A stretch of DNA of 64,000 nucleotides from the NCBI RefSeq assembly GCF_937863155.1, contig NZ_CALMFB010000070.1, positions 62,001-126,000 on the forward strand. The letters are read 5' to 3'. Made by a program: the position numbers and the translations under genes. Source of the DNA: an uncultured Brevundimonas sp. GTDB lineage: Bacteria > Pseudomonadota > Alphaproteobacteria > Caulobacterales > Caulobacteraceae. Each line of letters opens with the position of its first letter. Position 1 is the stretch's first letter. Below the pieces are notes generated by a model. It saw nothing but the letters and a program-made list of their open reading frames with translations, was not told where the DNA came from and ran no database searches. Positions 26,453-34,802 of the stretch are shown here, piece by piece.

Positions 26453-27205
26453 ATGACCCACCCCATCCACATCGGCGTCGGCGGCTGGACGTATGAGCCG
26501 TGGCGCGGCGCCTTCTATCCCGAGGGTCTGGCCCAGAAACGGGAACTGGAGTTCGCCAGCCGCGCCCTGACCAGCATCGAGATCAACGGCACCTATTATT
26601 CCACCTTCAAGCCCGACAGCTGGATGAAGTGGCGCGACGAGACGCCCGAGGATTTCGTCTTCGCCGTCAAGGCCAGCCGCTATTGCACCAACCGCAAGGT
26701 GCTGAGCGAAGGCGGCGACAGTTTCGCGCGGTTCCTGGATCAGGGGCTGACGGCCCTGGGGCCCAAGCTGGGGCCGATCAACTGGCAGTTCATGGCCACC
26801 AAGAAGTTCGATCCTGAGGATTTCGAGGGCTTTCTGAAACTGTTGCCGGCGGAAAAGGACGGCCTGCGGCTGCGCCATGCGCTGGAGGTGCGGCACGACA
26901 GTTTCGATACGCCCCAGTTCTATGATCTGGCGGCGAAATATGGCGCGGCCATCGTCTATGCCGTGGACGACGAGGCGCCCGAATGGCCGCGCATCGATCA
27001 GCCGACGGCCGATTTCACATACGCCCGGCTGATGTCCAGTCGCGAGGACGAAGCCACCGGCATGACCGGCGCCGAGCTGGACGCCGTGGCGGCCCAGACC
27101 CGCGCCTGGGCGAAACGCGGCGAGGTGTTCGCCTATTTCATCGCGGGGGCCAAGGTGCGAAACCCGGCCGCCGCCCAGGCCCTGATCGCCCGCCTGAAAA
27201 CCTAA
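26453..27205 (+). CDS. DUF72 (YecE-like) TIM-barrel protein
   Basis: A 250-residue DUF72 protein. IHIGVGGWTYEPWRGAFYPEG, EINGTYYSTFKPDSWMKWRDETPEDFVFAVK and GPINWQFMATKKF are the family blocks, as is the C-terminal RGEVFAYFIAGAKVRNPAAA with a family Asn. The barrel resembles metal-dependent nucleases and the biological substrate is unknown. Its stop overlaps by four bases the convergent cupin gene. Confidence 0.9.
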   Translation: MTHPIHIGVGGWTYEPWRGAFYPEGLAQKRELEFASRALTSIEINGTYYSTFKPDSWMKWRDETPEDFVFAVKASRYCTNRKVLSEGGDSFARFLDQGLTALGPKLGPINWQFMATKKFDPEDFEGFLKLLPAEKDGLRLRHALEVRHDSFDTPQFYDLAAKYGAAIVYAVDDEAPEWPRIDQPTADFTYARLMSSREDEATGMTGAELDAVAAQTRAWAKRGEVFAYFIAGAKVRNPAAAQALIARLKT

Positions 27206-27606
27206 CCGGGGTTGTTGGCGAACCAGTCGACGATGGCGGGCATGTCGCGCTCGAACCCGCCGGGGATGTACAGGTTCAACAGGCCCGCGCGCCGGTCGGT
27301 GCGGTTGGCGAAGTCGTGCCGCACGCCCGGCGCGGCCCGCACGAAACCGCCGGCCGGAACGTCGATCCAGTCGTCGCCGACCAGAAAGCTCATTACCCCT
27401 TCGATGACATAGAAGACGTCGTCGTTGTCGGCATGGCTGTGGGCGCCCGGGCCATCGGTGTGCGGCTCCAGCCACCATTCGGAAATCGAATAGGCGGCGC
27501 CGGTTTCGCCCTCGTCGGCCTTGAACACGGCGCGCATCCGGCCCATCGCATAGTCACGGCCTTCGCCCGGCCCCAGAATGATCGCCGCCCCGCGTTCCGC
27601 CGACAT
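27202..27606 (-). CDS. cupin-domain protein
   Basis: A 134-residue single-domain cupin. Cupin motif 1 is GAHSHADNDDVFYVIEG (metal-binding His-x-His and Glu), and motif 2 is FVRAAPGVRHDFANRT with the last histidine. Metal-dependent dioxygenase, isomerase or sensing roles are all possible. The ATG at 27606 has a strong AAGGAG six bases upstream, which decides the start; a far longer open frame upstream is not coding. It is convergent with the DUF72 gene and divergent from the alcohol dehydrogenase. Confidence 0.88.
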   Translation of the reverse strand: MSAERGAAIILGPGEGRDYAMGRMRAVFKADEGETGAAYSISEWWLEPHTDGPGAHSHADNDDVFYVIEGVMSFLVGDDWIDVPAGGFVRAAPGVRHDFANRTDRRAGLLNLYIPGGFERDMPAIVDWFANNPG

Positions 27607-27672
27607 GCGCGTCTCCTTCGCTTTTCGCCGCCATGTTGAAGGAAACGGAACGGCCCGACCAGAGAGACCGCC

Positions 27673-28731
27673 ATGCCCATCAACACCCGCGCCTTCGCCG
27701 CCACCGCTTCGGACAAGCCGCTGACGCCCTATGGCTTCGACCGGCGCGATCCGGGGCCGGACGATGTGGCGATCGAGATCCGTTACTGCGGCGTCTGTCA
27801 TTCGGACCTGCATGTGGTCCAGAACGACTCGGGCCGGACGCGCTATCCCATCGTGCCGGGTCATGAGATCGCCGGCGTGGTGACGGCGGTGGGCGAAAAC
27901 GTCAGCCGCTTCCAGATCGGCGACCGCGTCGGCGTCGGCTGCATGGTCGACAGCTGCCGCCAGTGCCGCCCCTGTCAGGAGGGCGAGGAGCAGTATTGCG
28001 CGACCGGCATGACCCAGACCTATGGCTCGGCCGATCCCAAGGGCGGGCCGGTGGGCCAGGCCATCACCCAGGGCGGCTATTCCAGCGCCATCGTGGTGGA
28101 CCAGGATTTCGTGCTGCGCATACCCGACGCCCTGCCGCTGGACGCCGCCGCACCCCTGCTGTGCGCGGGCATCACCACCTGGTCGCCGCTGCGCCACTGG
28201 AAGGTGGGGCCGGGGTCGCGCGTCGCCGTGGTCGGCCTGGGCGGCCTGGGCCATATGGCGGTCAAGCTGGCCGCCGCTCTGGGCGCCGAGGTAACGGTTC
28301 TGTCCACCTCGGACCGCAAGAAGGCCGACGCCGAACGGATGGGCGCCCGCCATTTCCTGATCAACTCGGACACCACGGCCATGAAGGCGGCGGCCGAGGG
28401 CTTTGACCTGATCATCAACACCGTCTCGGCCACGCACGAGATCGCGGGTCATCTGAACCTGCTGGCGCGGGACGGGACCATGGTCATGCTGGGCCTGACG
28501 ACCGAGGCCCTGCCGGTCTTCGCCGTGCCCCTGTTGTGGCGCCGCCGCAGCGTGGCCGGCAGCCTGATCGGCGGCATCCGCGAGACGCAGGAGATGCTGG
28601 ATTTCTGCGCCGCCAACGGCATCGCTTGCGACATCGAGCTGATCGCCCCGGACCAGATCAACGACGCCTATGCACGCATGGAGCGGTCGGACGTGCGCTA
28701 TCGCTTCGTCATCGACATGGCGCGGCTTTGA
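27673..28731 (+). CDS. zinc-dependent NAD(P) alcohol dehydrogenase (YahK/cinnamyl type)
   Basis: A 352-residue medium-chain dehydrogenase. Catalytic zinc ligands lie in CGVCHSDLH and PGHE, the structural zinc cysteines in [20 protein letters not shown], and the cofactor motif is [15 protein letters not shown]. The sequence order matches the cinnamyl-alcohol/YahK aldehyde reductase group, which reduces aldehydes with NADPH. It has its own start 66 bases from the divergent cupin gene. Substrate not determinable. Confidence 0.93.
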   Translation: MPINTRAFAATASDKPLTPYGFDRRDPGPDDVAIEIRYCGVCHSDLHVVQNDSGRTRYPIVPGHEIAGVVTAVGENVSRFQIGDRVGVGCMVDSCRQCRPCQEGEEQYCATGMTQTYGSADPKGGPVGQAITQGGYSSAIVVDQDFVLRIPDALPLDAAAPLLCAGITTWSPLRHWKVGPGSRVAVVGLGGLGHMAVKLAAALGAEVTVLSTSDRKKADAERMGARHFLINSDTTAMKAAAEGFDLIINTVSATHEIAGHLNLLARDGTMVMLGLTTEALPVFAVPLLWRRRSVAGSLIGGIRETQEMLDFCAANGIACDIELIAPDQINDAYARMERSDVRYRFVIDMARL

Positions 28732-28817
28732 CTTTGCGCTGAACCTTCGGCGGGTTAAGCCTGTTGGTGAAGACGGTCCGTCAGAGACCGTCGCACTAGG
28801 GACAAAAGGAAACGCAA

Positions 28818-29543
28818 ATGGCTCGAGTGGCTCTGGTCACGGGTGGCACCCGCGGCATCGGCAAGGCGATCGTTCAGCGGTTGAAGGAAGACGGCCTGTC
28901 CGTCGCCGCCGGATACTCCGGCAACACCGAGGCGGCCGAAGCCACGGCCCGCGAACTGGGCGTCATGGTGGTCAAGGGCAATGTCGGCAGTTTCGAGGAC
29001 TGCCAGCGCGCCGTGGCCGAGGTGGAGGCCGAACTGGGCCCCATCGACGTGCTGGTGAACAACGCCGGCATCACCCGCGACGGCTTCTTCCACAAGATGA
29101 GCCACGATCAGTGGTCCGACGTGATCCGCGTCAATATGGACAGCGTCTTCAACATGACGCGCCAGGTGATCGGCGGCATGCGCGACCGCAGCTTCGGCCG
29201 CATCGTCAACATCTCGTCGATCAACGGGCAAAAGGGCCAGATCGGCCAGACCAACTATTCCGCCGCCAAGGCCGGGATGATCGGCTTCACCAAGGCCCTG
29301 GCCCTGGAGAACGCGCGCAAGGGCGTGACCGTCAACTGCATCGCGCCGGGCTATATCGACACCGAAATGGTCGGCGCCATGGACCAGAAGGTGCTGGACG
29401 GCATCATCGCCCAGATCCCGGTCGGAAGGCTCGGAAAAGGCGAGGAAATCGCCGACATGGTGTCGTGGCTGTCGGGCGAACGTGCCGGATATGTCACAGG
29501 CTGCACCCTATCGCTGAACGGCGGTCAGTATCTGGTCGGCTGA
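28818..29543 (+). CDS. phbB: acetoacetyl-CoA reductase (PhbB/PhaB)
   Basis: A 241-residue short-chain dehydrogenase. VTGGTRGIGKAI binds NADPH, NNAG(ITRDG) is structural, and the catalytic triad lies in NISSINGQKGQIGQTNYSAAKAG (Ser, Tyr, Lys). ITRDGFFHKMSHDQW and the close to GQTNYSAAKAGMIGFTKALA are typical of PhaB rather than FabG. It makes (R)-3-hydroxybutyryl-CoA for polyhydroxybutyrate. A good AAAGGAA ribosome site precedes the ATG. phaA and phaC are not in the window, so it is a detached PHB gene. Confidence 0.9.
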   Translation: MARVALVTGGTRGIGKAIVQRLKEDGLSVAAGYSGNTEAAEATARELGVMVVKGNVGSFEDCQRAVAEVEAELGPIDVLVNNAGITRDGFFHKMSHDQWSDVIRVNMDSVFNMTRQVIGGMRDRSFGRIVNISSINGQKGQIGQTNYSAAKAGMIGFTKALALENARKGVTVNCIAPGYIDTEMVGAMDQKVLDGIIAQIPVGRLGKGEEIADMVSWLSGERAGYVTGCTLSLNGGQYLVG

Positions 29544-29591
29544 TCCGACCCCGCCGCAAATCCGCCGCCGCCGCATGGATTCTATGACGGC

Positions 29592-30374
29592 ATGAAGCTG
29601 AGGTTCACGGCCTGCCGGGCGGTTTCGCCCCTTGCCGCCGCGATGGCGTTCGCCGTCGCGGGCGTGGCCGTCGCCCTGCCGGCCGCGGCCCAGAACCGCT
29701 CGAACGCCCAGGCTGAACAGAGCCAGTCCCTGCGCGACCGTCTGTTCAGCCGCAACCTGCCGGCCACGGGCCGCTATGTCGCCGAATCCGGCCAGGGCTT
29801 CGTGCTGGACCGCAGCGAATCCACGCCCCTGCTGCGGTTCGATCGCAGCGTCGAGACCTGGGTGCTGCGCCCCTCGCCCGCCCCGCGCGGCGACATCCTG
29901 TATCGCAACGACGCGGGCGAGACGGTGCTGCGGGTGACGGCCGACGGGGGCATGACCCTATACACCCGCCGCACACCGGCCGGGTCGCCGGTCACCCTGT
30001 CGGGACCGGGCGAAAGCCTGACGCCGCCGACGCTGGGGCCGGTGCAGCTGTTCAACCTGATGGCGCGACGCAGCGCCCTGGTGTCGGCCGCCCTGGGCCG
30101 GCTGGTCGAGATCAATCTGTCGGGCGAAGAGTCCGAGGCCCTGTCGGTCGACGCCCTGATCGTGACCACCGACGCAGTGGTGCGCATGGCGCGGTCCGCC
30201 TCGGCCCGAGGCTATCTGAGCCGGCTGCGCAGCATCACCATCGTCGAGGGCGAACGCGTCTCGGCCACCTATTCGCGCGGCGACCTGCGGATCGTGGTCG
30301 ATCCCGGCCGGGGGCCCGCCGGCCGGCCGTCATCGGCGCGGATCATCAACGCCTTCGCCGACGCCCGCGACTGA
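29592..30374 (+). CDS. exported DUF4908-like protein
   Basis: A 260-residue protein with a clear signal peptide (MKLRFTACRAVSPLAAAMAF through AAAQ, about 34 residues). The mature part begins with QSLRDRLFSRNLPATGRYVA and is mostly beta-strand-like (FVLDRSESTPLLRFD, WVLRPSPAPRGDILYRN, TVLRVTADGGMTLYTRR). It matches my memory of the DUF4908 family, found in Caulobacterales, with no proven function. It lies 48 bases after phbB and nearly abuts the convergent oxygenase gene. Confidence 0.75.
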   Translation: MKLRFTACRAVSPLAAAMAFAVAGVAVALPAAAQNRSNAQAEQSQSLRDRLFSRNLPATGRYVAESGQGFVLDRSESTPLLRFDRSVETWVLRPSPAPRGDILYRNDAGETVLRVTADGGMTLYTRRTPAGSPVTLSGPGESLTPPTLGPVQLFNLMARRSALVSAALGRLVEINLSGEESEALSVDALIVTTDAVVRMARSASARGYLSRLRSITIVEGERVSATYSRGDLRIVVDPGRGPAGRPSSARIINAFADARD

Positions 30375-30378
30375 CCCG

Positions 30379-31326
30379 TCAGATCAGGCGGATTTCGCGC
30401 AGCCGTTCGGTCAGGAAATCCTCGGCCATGATCGCCTTGCCGGCATAGCGGTCGGGATTGTCCGGCGTCACAGTGGACGGCAGGCTCTCGATCACGAAAT
30501 CCGGGTTGAAGTGCAGGAAGAAGGGCGTCGAATAGCGGGCGAAGCCGCGCCGTTCGGGCGCCGGATTGACCACCCGGTGCGTGGTGGACGGCAGGACGTG
30601 GTTGGTCAGCCGCTGCAGCATGTCGCCGATATTGATGACCAGGGCGCCCGGCGGCGGCGCGATGTCCAGCCACTGGCCATCGGCGTCCTTCAGTTGCAGC
30701 CCGGCCTCTTCGGCGCCCAGCAGCAGGGTGATGACGTTGATGTCTTCGTGCGCACCGGCGCGCACGCCCGGCGCATCGGCCGGCACCGGCGGATAGTGCA
30801 GCATGCGCAGCACCGAATTGCCCAGCTGGACCTTGTCCTCGAAATAGTCGTCGCCCAGCTCCAGATAGCGGGCGATGGCCTTCAGGATCTTGCGGCCCAG
30901 GTCGTCCAGGGCCGTGAACATGCCGTACAGATGCGACTGGAAGCCGGGGATTTCGGTCGGCCAGACATTGTCGCGCATATACTGGCGATAGGGGTGGCCT
31001 TCGGGCAGTTCGCGCCCGACGTGCCAGAACTCCTTCAGGTCCACCGTGGCGGCGCCCTTGGCCGCCTCGACCCCGAACGGCGTCAGGCCGCGCGCGCCGC
31101 CCGTGCCGGGCATGTGATACTGGCGCTTGGCGTCTTCCGGCAGGGCGAAGAAGGCCTTGGCGGCCGCCAGGGCGTTGTCCAGCGTCGCCTGGTCCAGCCC
31201 GTGATCGGCCACCACGGCGAAGCCATAGCGTTTGAACGAGGCGCCCAGGGCGTCGGCGAAGGCCTGGAAATCCTGGTCATGCAGTTGCATCGACACCGGG
31301 TCGATGGCGGATTTTACGGCGGTCAT
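30379..31326 (-). CDS. 2-oxoglutarate/Fe(II) oxygenase, isopenicillin-N-synthase-like
   Basis: A 315-residue enzyme of the 2OG-Fe(II) dioxygenase family with the DIOX_N domain (GFAVVADHGLDQATLDNALA). The iron ligands are His193 and Asp195 in AHEDINVITLL and His250 in STTHRVVNP. The cofactor-binding Arg and Ser lie in GFARYSTPFFLHF. The N-terminal TLTPFGVEAAKG-like segment matches bacterial homologs of plant-type oxygenases. The substrate is unknown. The ATG at 31326 is chosen; the longer upstream frame is not supported. Confidence 0.92.
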   Translation of the reverse strand: MTAVKSAIDPVSMQLHDQDFQAFADALGASFKRYGFAVVADHGLDQATLDNALAAAKAFFALPEDAKRQYHMPGTGGARGLTPFGVEAAKGAATVDLKEFWHVGRELPEGHPYRQYMRDNVWPTEIPGFQSHLYGMFTALDDLGRKILKAIARYLELGDDYFEDKVQLGNSVLRMLHYPPVPADAPGVRAGAHEDINVITLLLGAEEAGLQLKDADGQWLDIAPPPGALVINIGDMLQRLTNHVLPSTTHRVVNPAPERRGFARYSTPFFLHFNPDFVIESLPSTVTPDNPDRYAGKAIMAEDFLTERLREIRLI

Positions 31327-31429
31327 GCGTGAACTCGCGGGCGGGCCAGTATGGATTATCGGCTGTGTCCATACGCCCTGTGGCGCCCTGATGGCAAAGC
31401 GCATTCGTCGTTCAGCAACCGTACAGGCG

Positions 31430-31455
31430 GGAACCTTCACAGTAAGGGCCGCGTT
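31430..31455 (+). promoter_or_regulatory. EcfG-type general stress promoter motif
   Basis: GGAAC (31430-31434), a 17-base spacer and CGTT (31452-31455) match the alphaproteobacterial EcfG/SigT consensus GGAAC-N16/17-CGTT. The element lies 33 bases upstream of the OmpA-lipoprotein ATG. Confidence 0.65.
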
Positions 31456-31487
31456 TCAGCGCCGAATTCACCACGGAGACCCTCCCC

Positions 31488-32162
31488 ATGCGCGCCAAAC
31501 TGGCTCTCGTCAGCGTTTCGATCGCCGCCCTTGTGGGCGCGGCGGCCTGCACCACCACCGACCCCTACAGCTCGACCCCGGGCCGCAACAACACCGGCAC
31601 CGGCATCCTGGCCGGGGCTGCGGCCGGCGCCATCCTGGGCTATCTGACCCACACCTCTGACGGCGAACAGGGCCGCAAGAACGCCCTGATCGGCGCGGGC
31701 GTCGGCGCCCTGGCCGGCGGCGCGGTGGGCAACTACATGGACCGCCAGCAGCGCGCCCTGGAGGCCGAACTGTCGGGCACCGGCGTGGGCGTGGCGCGTC
31801 AGGGCGACACCCTGGTGCTGCGCATGCCGGCCGACGTCACCTTCGCCACCAACCAGTCGTCGATCGAGCCGCGCTTCCTGGCCACCCTGGATGACGTGGC
31901 GCGGGTGCTGCAGGAATACGACCGGTCGGTGGTCGATGTGATCGGCCACACCGACTCTTCGGGCGGCGACGCCATCAACCAGCCCCTGTCGGAACGCCGC
32001 GCGTCCTCGGTCGCCAGCTATCTGATCCAGCGCGGCGTGATGCGCGAGCGTCTGTTCGTCCAGGGCGTCAGCAGCCGCGCCCCGGTGGCCGACAACGGCA
32101 CCCCGGCCGGCCGCGCCCAGAACCGCCGCGTCGAGATCCTGATCCGCCCCTTCACGGGCTGA
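31488..32162 (+). CDS. OmpA-family lipoprotein with glycine-zipper segment
   Basis: A 224-residue YiaD-like protein. Lipobox GAAAC gives Cys21. Two glycine-zipper helices (GILAGAAAGAILGYLTH and ALIGAGVGALAGGAVGNYMD) lie at about residues 43-85, then the OmpA domain with DVIGHTDSSGGDAINQPLSE and the final RAQNRRVEILIRPF. The zipper may insert into or span the membrane, and the OmpA domain binds peptidoglycan. A GGAG ribosome site precedes the ATG. An EcfG-type promoter motif upstream suggests induction in the general stress response. Confidence 0.92.
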   Translation: MRAKLALVSVSIAALVGAAACTTTDPYSSTPGRNNTGTGILAGAAAGAILGYLTHTSDGEQGRKNALIGAGVGALAGGAVGNYMDRQQRALEAELSGTGVGVARQGDTLVLRMPADVTFATNQSSIEPRFLATLDDVARVLQEYDRSVVDVIGHTDSSGGDAINQPLSERRASSVASYLIQRGVMRERLFVQGVSSRAPVADNGTPAGRAQNRRVEILIRPFTG

Positions 32163-32185
32163 TCGCCGACGATGCGAAGATCGGG

Positions 32186-32220
32186 ACGGGCGGCCGCCAT
32201 GGCCGCCCGTTTCGCGTTTC
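32186..32220 (+). terminator. intrinsic terminator after OmpA lipoprotein gene
   Basis: ACGGGCGGCC (32186-32195) pairs with GGCCGCCCGT (32201-32210) over a five-base loop and is followed by TTCGCGTTTC, a weak T-rich tail. Confidence 0.7.
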
Positions 32221-32296
32221 AGGACACACTGTTGCGTGACTTGCGCCCAACGCGCGAACATGATCCTTAACGCCCAGCGGATTCCGGGGGGACAGC

Positions 32297-32464
32297 TTGG
32301 GCGATCACGAACTGACGCAGGGTCTGAAGATGGCGGCCACGGCCGTCGTGTCGGCTGTGCTGGTCGCTGCCCTGGTCATCACGGTTGGCGATGCGCTGCT
32401 GGGCCGGGTCGATCCGGCCGAGGGCGCGCAACCAGCGCCGATGCTGATCCGCACCGGCGGCTGA
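32297..32464 (+). CDS. small single-span membrane protein
   Basis: A 55-residue open frame with a TTG start preceded by GGGGGGA at 32286-32292. It encodes an acidic start ([10 protein letters not shown]), one hydrophobic segment [20 protein letters not shown] and a short periplasmic tail with PAEGAQPAP. It fills otherwise empty sequence between the OmpA terminator and the ugd stop and keeps the GC-rich third-position pattern of real genes. No function is recognised. The ATG at about 32327 is an alternative start. Confidence 0.5.
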   Translation: MGDHELTQGLKMAATAVVSAVLVAALVITVGDALLGRVDPAEGAQPAPMLIRTGG

Positions 32465-32477
32465 GCGCAAACCGCCC

Positions 32478-33782
32478 CTATTTCCGGCCGATCGAGCTGT
32501 AGCGGAAGCCGCGCGCCCGCAGGTCGTCGGGCTTGTAGACATTCCTCAGATCCACCATCACCGGCTGGCGCAGCAGCGCCTTGACCCGATCCAGGTCCAG
32601 CGCCCGGAACTGGTCCCATTCGGTCAGGATGACCACCGCATCGGCCCCCTGGACCGCCTCATAGGGACCGTCCTTGAACACCACCCCGTCCAGCATCTTG
32701 GACGCCTCGTGCATGCCTTCAGGGTCGAAGGCCTGAACCGTCGCGCCCGCCGCGATCAGGGCCGGCGCCACGTCCAGCGACGGGGCGTCGCGCATGTCGT
32801 CGGTGTTGGGTTTGAACGTCAGGCCCAGCAGGGCGATCGTCTTGCCCGACAGATCGCCGTCCAGCGCCGTCTGGACGCGCCCGGCCATGGCCTTCTTGCG
32901 CGCATCGTTGACGGCCACGGTGGTTTCGACCAGCCGCACCGGGCTGCCGGCGTCGGTCGCCGTGCGCACCAGGGCCAGGGTGTCCTTGGGGAAGCACGAT
33001 CCGCCATAGCCCGGCCCCGCATGCAGGAATTTGGAGCCGATCCGGTTGTCCAGCCCGATGCCCTTGGCCACCTGCTGCACATCGGCCCCGACCTTTTCGC
33101 ACAGGTCGGCCATTTCGTTGATGAAGGTGATCTTCAGCGCCAGGAAGGCGTTGGCGGCGTATTTGATCAGTTCCGAGGTGCGCCGGCCGGTGAACAGGAT
33201 CGGCGTCTCGTTCAGGTTCAGCGGCCGATAGATTTCGCCCATCACGCCGCGCGCGCGGTCGTTCTCGACCCCCACCACCACGCGGTCGGGCCGCTTGAAG
33301 TCGCCGATGGCCGCGCCTTCGCGCAGGAACTCGGGGTTGGACACCACGGCGAAGTCGGCGTCCGGGCGGCGTTCGCGGATGATGCGTTCGATCTCGTCGC
33401 CCGTTCCCACCGGCACGGTGGATTTGGTCACCACCACGGTGAAGCCGTCCATCAGGTCGGCGACCTCCTCGGCCACCGCATAAACAAAGCTCAGGTCCGC
33501 ATGGCCGTCGCCCCGGCGCGAGGGCGTGCCCACGGCGATGAACACCGCATCGGCCGTGCGGATCGCTTCGGCCCCGTCCACCGCGAACGACAGGCGGCCG
33601 TCGCGCACATTGGCGGCCACCAGATCTTCCAGCCCCGGCTCATAGATCGGCATTTCGCCGCGGTTCAGCCGTTCGATCTTGCCGGCGTCCTTGTCGACGC
33701 AGACGACGGTGTGGCCGAAGTCGGCGAAACAGGCCCCCGACACCAGGCCGACATAGCCCGTGCCGATCATTGCGATGCGCAT
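32478..33782 (-). CDS. ugd: UDP-glucose 6-dehydrogenase
   Basis: A 434-residue UDP-glucose/GDP-mannose dehydrogenase. [20 protein letters not shown] binds [17 protein letters not shown] and the catalytic [16 protein letters not shown] (active Cys) follow, and [20 protein letters not shown] opens the C-terminal domain. It oxidises UDP-glucose to UDP-glucuronate for polysaccharide or capsule building. This fits the export and sugar genes 5 kb downstream. The ATG at 33782 gives the family length. Confidence 0.95.
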   Translation of the reverse strand: MRIAMIGTGYVGLVSGACFADFGHTVVCVDKDAGKIERLNRGEMPIYEPGLEDLVAANVRDGRLSFAVDGAEAIRTADAVFIAVGTPSRRGDGHADLSFVYAVAEEVADLMDGFTVVVTKSTVPVGTGDEIERIIRERRPDADFAVVSNPEFLREGAAIGDFKRPDRVVVGVENDRARGVMGEIYRPLNLNETPILFTGRRTSELIKYAANAFLALKITFINEMADLCEKVGADVQQVAKGIGLDNRIGSKFLHAGPGYGGSCFPKDTLALVRTATDAGSPVRLVETTVAVNDARKKAMAGRVQTALDGDLSGKTIALLGLTFKPNTDDMRDAPSLDVAPALIAAGATVQAFDPEGMHEASKMLDGVVFKDGPYEAVQGADAVVILTEWDQFRALDLDRVKALLRQPVMVDLRNVYKPDDLRARGFRYSSIGRK

Positions 33783-33878
33783 ATGCGTTTCCCTGGGCGA
33801 ACCCGTGCAGGCGGTGGCGGTCAGATAACCCCCGCCCGCCCTCTTGTGAAGCGAGGCCGGGTCTGCGACGGACGGGGA

Positions 33879-34802
33879 ATGAGCCAGGGGGCCGATCCCG
33901 CCACCCGCCTCGGCCGCCTGGCGCGGCTGGAGGCCGACAGCATCCACATCCTGCGGGAAGTGGCGGCCCAGTGCGCGCGCCCGGTGCTGCTGTATTCCAT
34001 CGGCAAGGATTCGGCCGTCCTGCTGCATCTGGCCCGAAAGGCCTTTGCGCCCCTGCCCCCGCCGTTTCCGTTGCTGCATGTCGATACGACGTGGAAATTC
34101 CGCGACATGTACGCCCTGCGCGACCGGATGGCGGCCGAAAGCGGCATGGAGCTGAAGGTCTATTCCAACCCTGAGGGGCTGGCGCGCGGGATCAACCCGT
34201 TCGACCACGGCTCGGCGGTTCACACCGACATCTGGAAGACGCAAGGGTTGAAACAGGCGCTGGACCTGCACGGTTTCGATGCGGCGATCGGCGGCGCCCG
34301 TCGCGATGAAGAGGCCAGCCGCGCCAAGGAGCGGGTGTTCAGCTTCCGCGGCCCCGGCCACCGCTGGGATCCGCGCCGCCAGCGGCCCGAGCTGTGGAGC
34401 CTGTTCAACGCCCGCATCCAGCCTGGCGAGAGCATGCGGGTCTTCCCCCTGTCCGACTGGACCGAGCTGGACGTGTGGGACTACATCGCCGCCGAGAATA
34501 TTCCCGTCGTGCCGTTGTATTTCGCCGCCCCGCGCCCGGTCCTGCGACGCGACGGGGTGTGGATCATGGTCGATGACGACCGCATGCGACTGGCGCCCGG
34601 CGAAACGCCGGAAATCCGGTCCGTCCGCTTCCGCACCCTGGGCTGCTATCCCTTGTCGGGCGCCATCGACAGCGAGGCGACGACGCTGGAGGCCGTGATC
34701 GCCGAAATGCGCGCCTCGCGCAGTTCGGAACGCCAGGGGCGGCTGATCGACAGCGACCAGGCCGGGTCGATGGAGAAGAAGAAGGCGGAGGGTTATTTCT
34801 GA
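33879..34802 (+). CDS. cysD: sulfate adenylyltransferase subunit 2
   Basis: A 307-residue CysD. The PP-loop [17 protein letters not shown] binds [48 protein letters not shown] and the closing [19 protein letters not shown] are all conserved in the family. It forms APS from sulfate and ATP using the GTPase energy of CysN. The stop overlaps the cysN start (TGATG), so synthesis is coupled. No strong ribosome site is seen before ATG 33879. Confidence 0.96.
   Translation: MSQGADPATRLGRLARLEADSIHILREVAAQCARPVLLYSIGKDSAVLLHLARKAFAPLPPPFPLLHVDTTWKFRDMYALRDRMAAESGMELKVYSNPEGLARGINPFDHGSAVHTDIWKTQGLKQALDLHGFDAAIGGARRDEEASRAKERVFSFRGPGHRWDPRRQRPELWSLFNARIQPGESMRVFPLSDWTELDVWDYIAAENIPVVPLYFAAPRPVLRRDGVWIMVDDDRMRLAPGETPEIRSVRFRTLGCYPLSGAIDSEATTLEAVIAEMRASRSSERQGRLIDSDQAGSMEKKKAEGYF

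Noticed and set aside
32709-33878. A long upstream extension of cysD across ugd
   Set aside because: It lies antisense to ugd and has no CysD similarity; the conserved protein begins at 33879.
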